From: an uncultured Hyphomicrobiales bacterium
Lineage (GTDB): Bacteria; Pseudomonadota; Alphaproteobacteria; Rhizobiales; Aestuariivirgaceae
DNA: 6,925 nt
Direction: 5' to 3'
Assembly: GCA_903930095.1 (NCBI GenBank)
Contig: CAIYXE010000773.1
Coordinates: 1 to 6,925 of the forward strand
The first letter of the stretch is position 1. Each line of letters begins with the position of its first letter. Positions 6,601 to 6,925 of the stretch are shown here, piece after piece. A model generated the notes under the pieces. The model was not told the DNA's origin. It did not search any database and was given only the letters and a program-made list of their open reading frames with translations. The translations under genes were made by a program, and so were the position numbers.

Positions 6601-6630
6601 CTGTGGCAAATGGGTTACAGGTGGCAAAAT
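6601..6630 (+). promoter_or_regulatory. Putative porin 2 operator (CTGT-N12-ACAG) and -10-like element
   Basis: CTGT (6601-6604) and ACAG (6617-6620) repeat the dyad found upstream of porin 1, with the same 12-nt spacing but different spacer bases. CAAAAT (6625-6630) follows as the conserved -10-like hexamer. Downstream, a 10-bp palindrome CAATCGATTG (6649-6658) occurs only in this copy and could give it separate control. Confidence 0.4.
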
Positions 6631-6755
6631 TCGGGTTTTGACCCACTGCAATCGATTGATGTTTTCAGCAAATGCGGAGAGAACTCAATCCGTGCCCGAT
6701 CGGCATGGCCCTCCAGCAACCGTTTGCAGGGGATGGGGGGGGAACTCTACTCAAA

Positions 6756-6773
6756 CTCCAAGAGACTTGGGAG
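6756..6773 (+). promoter_or_regulatory. Hairpin burying the Shine-Dalgarno of porin 2
   Basis: The stem CTCCAAG / AGA loop / CTTGGGAG is base-for-base the same as in front of porin 1. GGGAG (6769-6773) sits 7 nt before the ATG at 6781, one nt closer than in copy 1. Confidence 0.5.
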
Positions 6774-6780
6774 AACTTAG

Positions 6781-6925
6781 ATGAAATCGATTAAGATGGC
6801 GCTTCTGGGTGGTGCGGCTCTTGCTGTGACCGCTGCCGGCGCTCAAGCCGACGATCTCGAGGCGCTGAAGGCCCAGATCGAAACCCTCAACAGCCGCGTC
6901 GCCGCCATGGAAGCTGCTCCCGCGG
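6781..6925 (+). CDS. Second Porin_2-family porin, N-terminal part only
   Basis: Only the first 48 codons are inside the window. They encode a signal peptide (MKSIKMALLGG..., cut after AQA at residue 23) and the start of the mature coiled-coil segment (DDLEALKAQIETLNSRVAAME). Of the 48 residues, 40 match porin 1, and most changes are conservative. The start is fixed by GGGAG at 6769-6773 and by alignment with porin 1. It is a tandem paralogue in the same direction with its own duplicated promoter and leader, and porin 1's terminator lies between them. Whether the rest is intact, or differs in the loops and pore constriction, cannot be seen here. Confidence 0.93.
   Translation, partial: MKSIKMALLGGAALAVTAAGAQADDLEALKAQIETLNSRVAAMEAAPA

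Larger units (their letters stand above)
6599..6925 (+). repeat. Tandem duplication, copy 2: porin upstream region and 5' coding part
   Basis: This is the counterpart of the block starting at 4690, offset by 1909 bp and likewise beginning 182 bp before its ATG. The leader includes the same 25-nt block (6752-6776) and a longer G run (8 instead of 6). The first 48 residues of the encoded proteins are identical at 40 positions. The repeat continues past the window edge. Confidence 0.85.

Noticed and set aside
6638..6666. TTGACC as a sigma-70 -35 box for porin 2
   Set aside because: The hexamer 17 nt downstream (GTTTTC) is a poor -10, and TTGACC is not retained at the matching position of copy 1, whereas other upstream elements are.
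6435..6784. Small plus-strand frames between the porins
   Set aside because: They span the terminator, the G-rich spacer and the duplicated leader, without ribosome binding sites or protein-like composition.

Overview
The window looks like a GC-rich alphaproteobacterial chromosome, most likely Hyphomicrobiales (Rhizobiales). The evidence is a pair of Porin_2-type porins, which are typical of that group, and a dapA gene divergent from a Slt-type lytic transglycosylase, an arrangement I recall from alphaproteobacteria. Codon use is strongly GC-biased. I see no mobile element, CRISPR array, rRNA or tRNA. The genus cannot be named from this stretch.

Layout. (1) 1-884, minus strand: dapA (lysine/diaminopimelate synthesis), missing only its last few codons at the left edge. 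(2) 885-1067: divergent promoter region with an interrupted inverted repeat on the dapA side. (3) 1068-3221, plus: exported Slt-type lytic transglycosylase. (4) 3232-4149, plus: alpha/beta hydrolase 10 bp downstream, with a ribosome binding site that overlaps the slt stop codon, so the two are probably co-transcribed. (5) 4061-4437, minus: two tiny membrane proteins (82 and 43 aa) coupled by an ATGA overlap. The 43-aa gene is antisense to the last 89 bp of the hydrolase. (6) 4438-4871: non-coding region holding an orphan minus-strand terminator-like hairpin and the porin promoter/leader. (7) 4872-6377, plus: complete porin, followed by a strong intrinsic terminator. (8) 6432-6780: G-rich spacer, then a second copy of the porin promoter/leader. 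(9) 6781-6925, plus: start of a second, paralogous porin that runs off the window.

The functional theme is the cell envelope. DapA supplies the precursor of meso-diaminopimelate for peptidoglycan, the transglycosylase cleaves peptidoglycan, and the porins form outer-membrane channels. The small membrane proteins and the hydrolase have no assignable role.

The most interesting material is not a new enzyme system but the regulatory architecture of the tandem porins. Both copies keep about 182 bp of matching upstream DNA at identical distance from the start codon. It contains a CTGT-N12-ACAG dyad whose arms are conserved while its spacer is not, and a perfectly conserved hairpin that buries the Shine-Dalgarno sequence. 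The coupled small-membrane-protein pair, missed by usual length cut-offs, is the other item worth a look.
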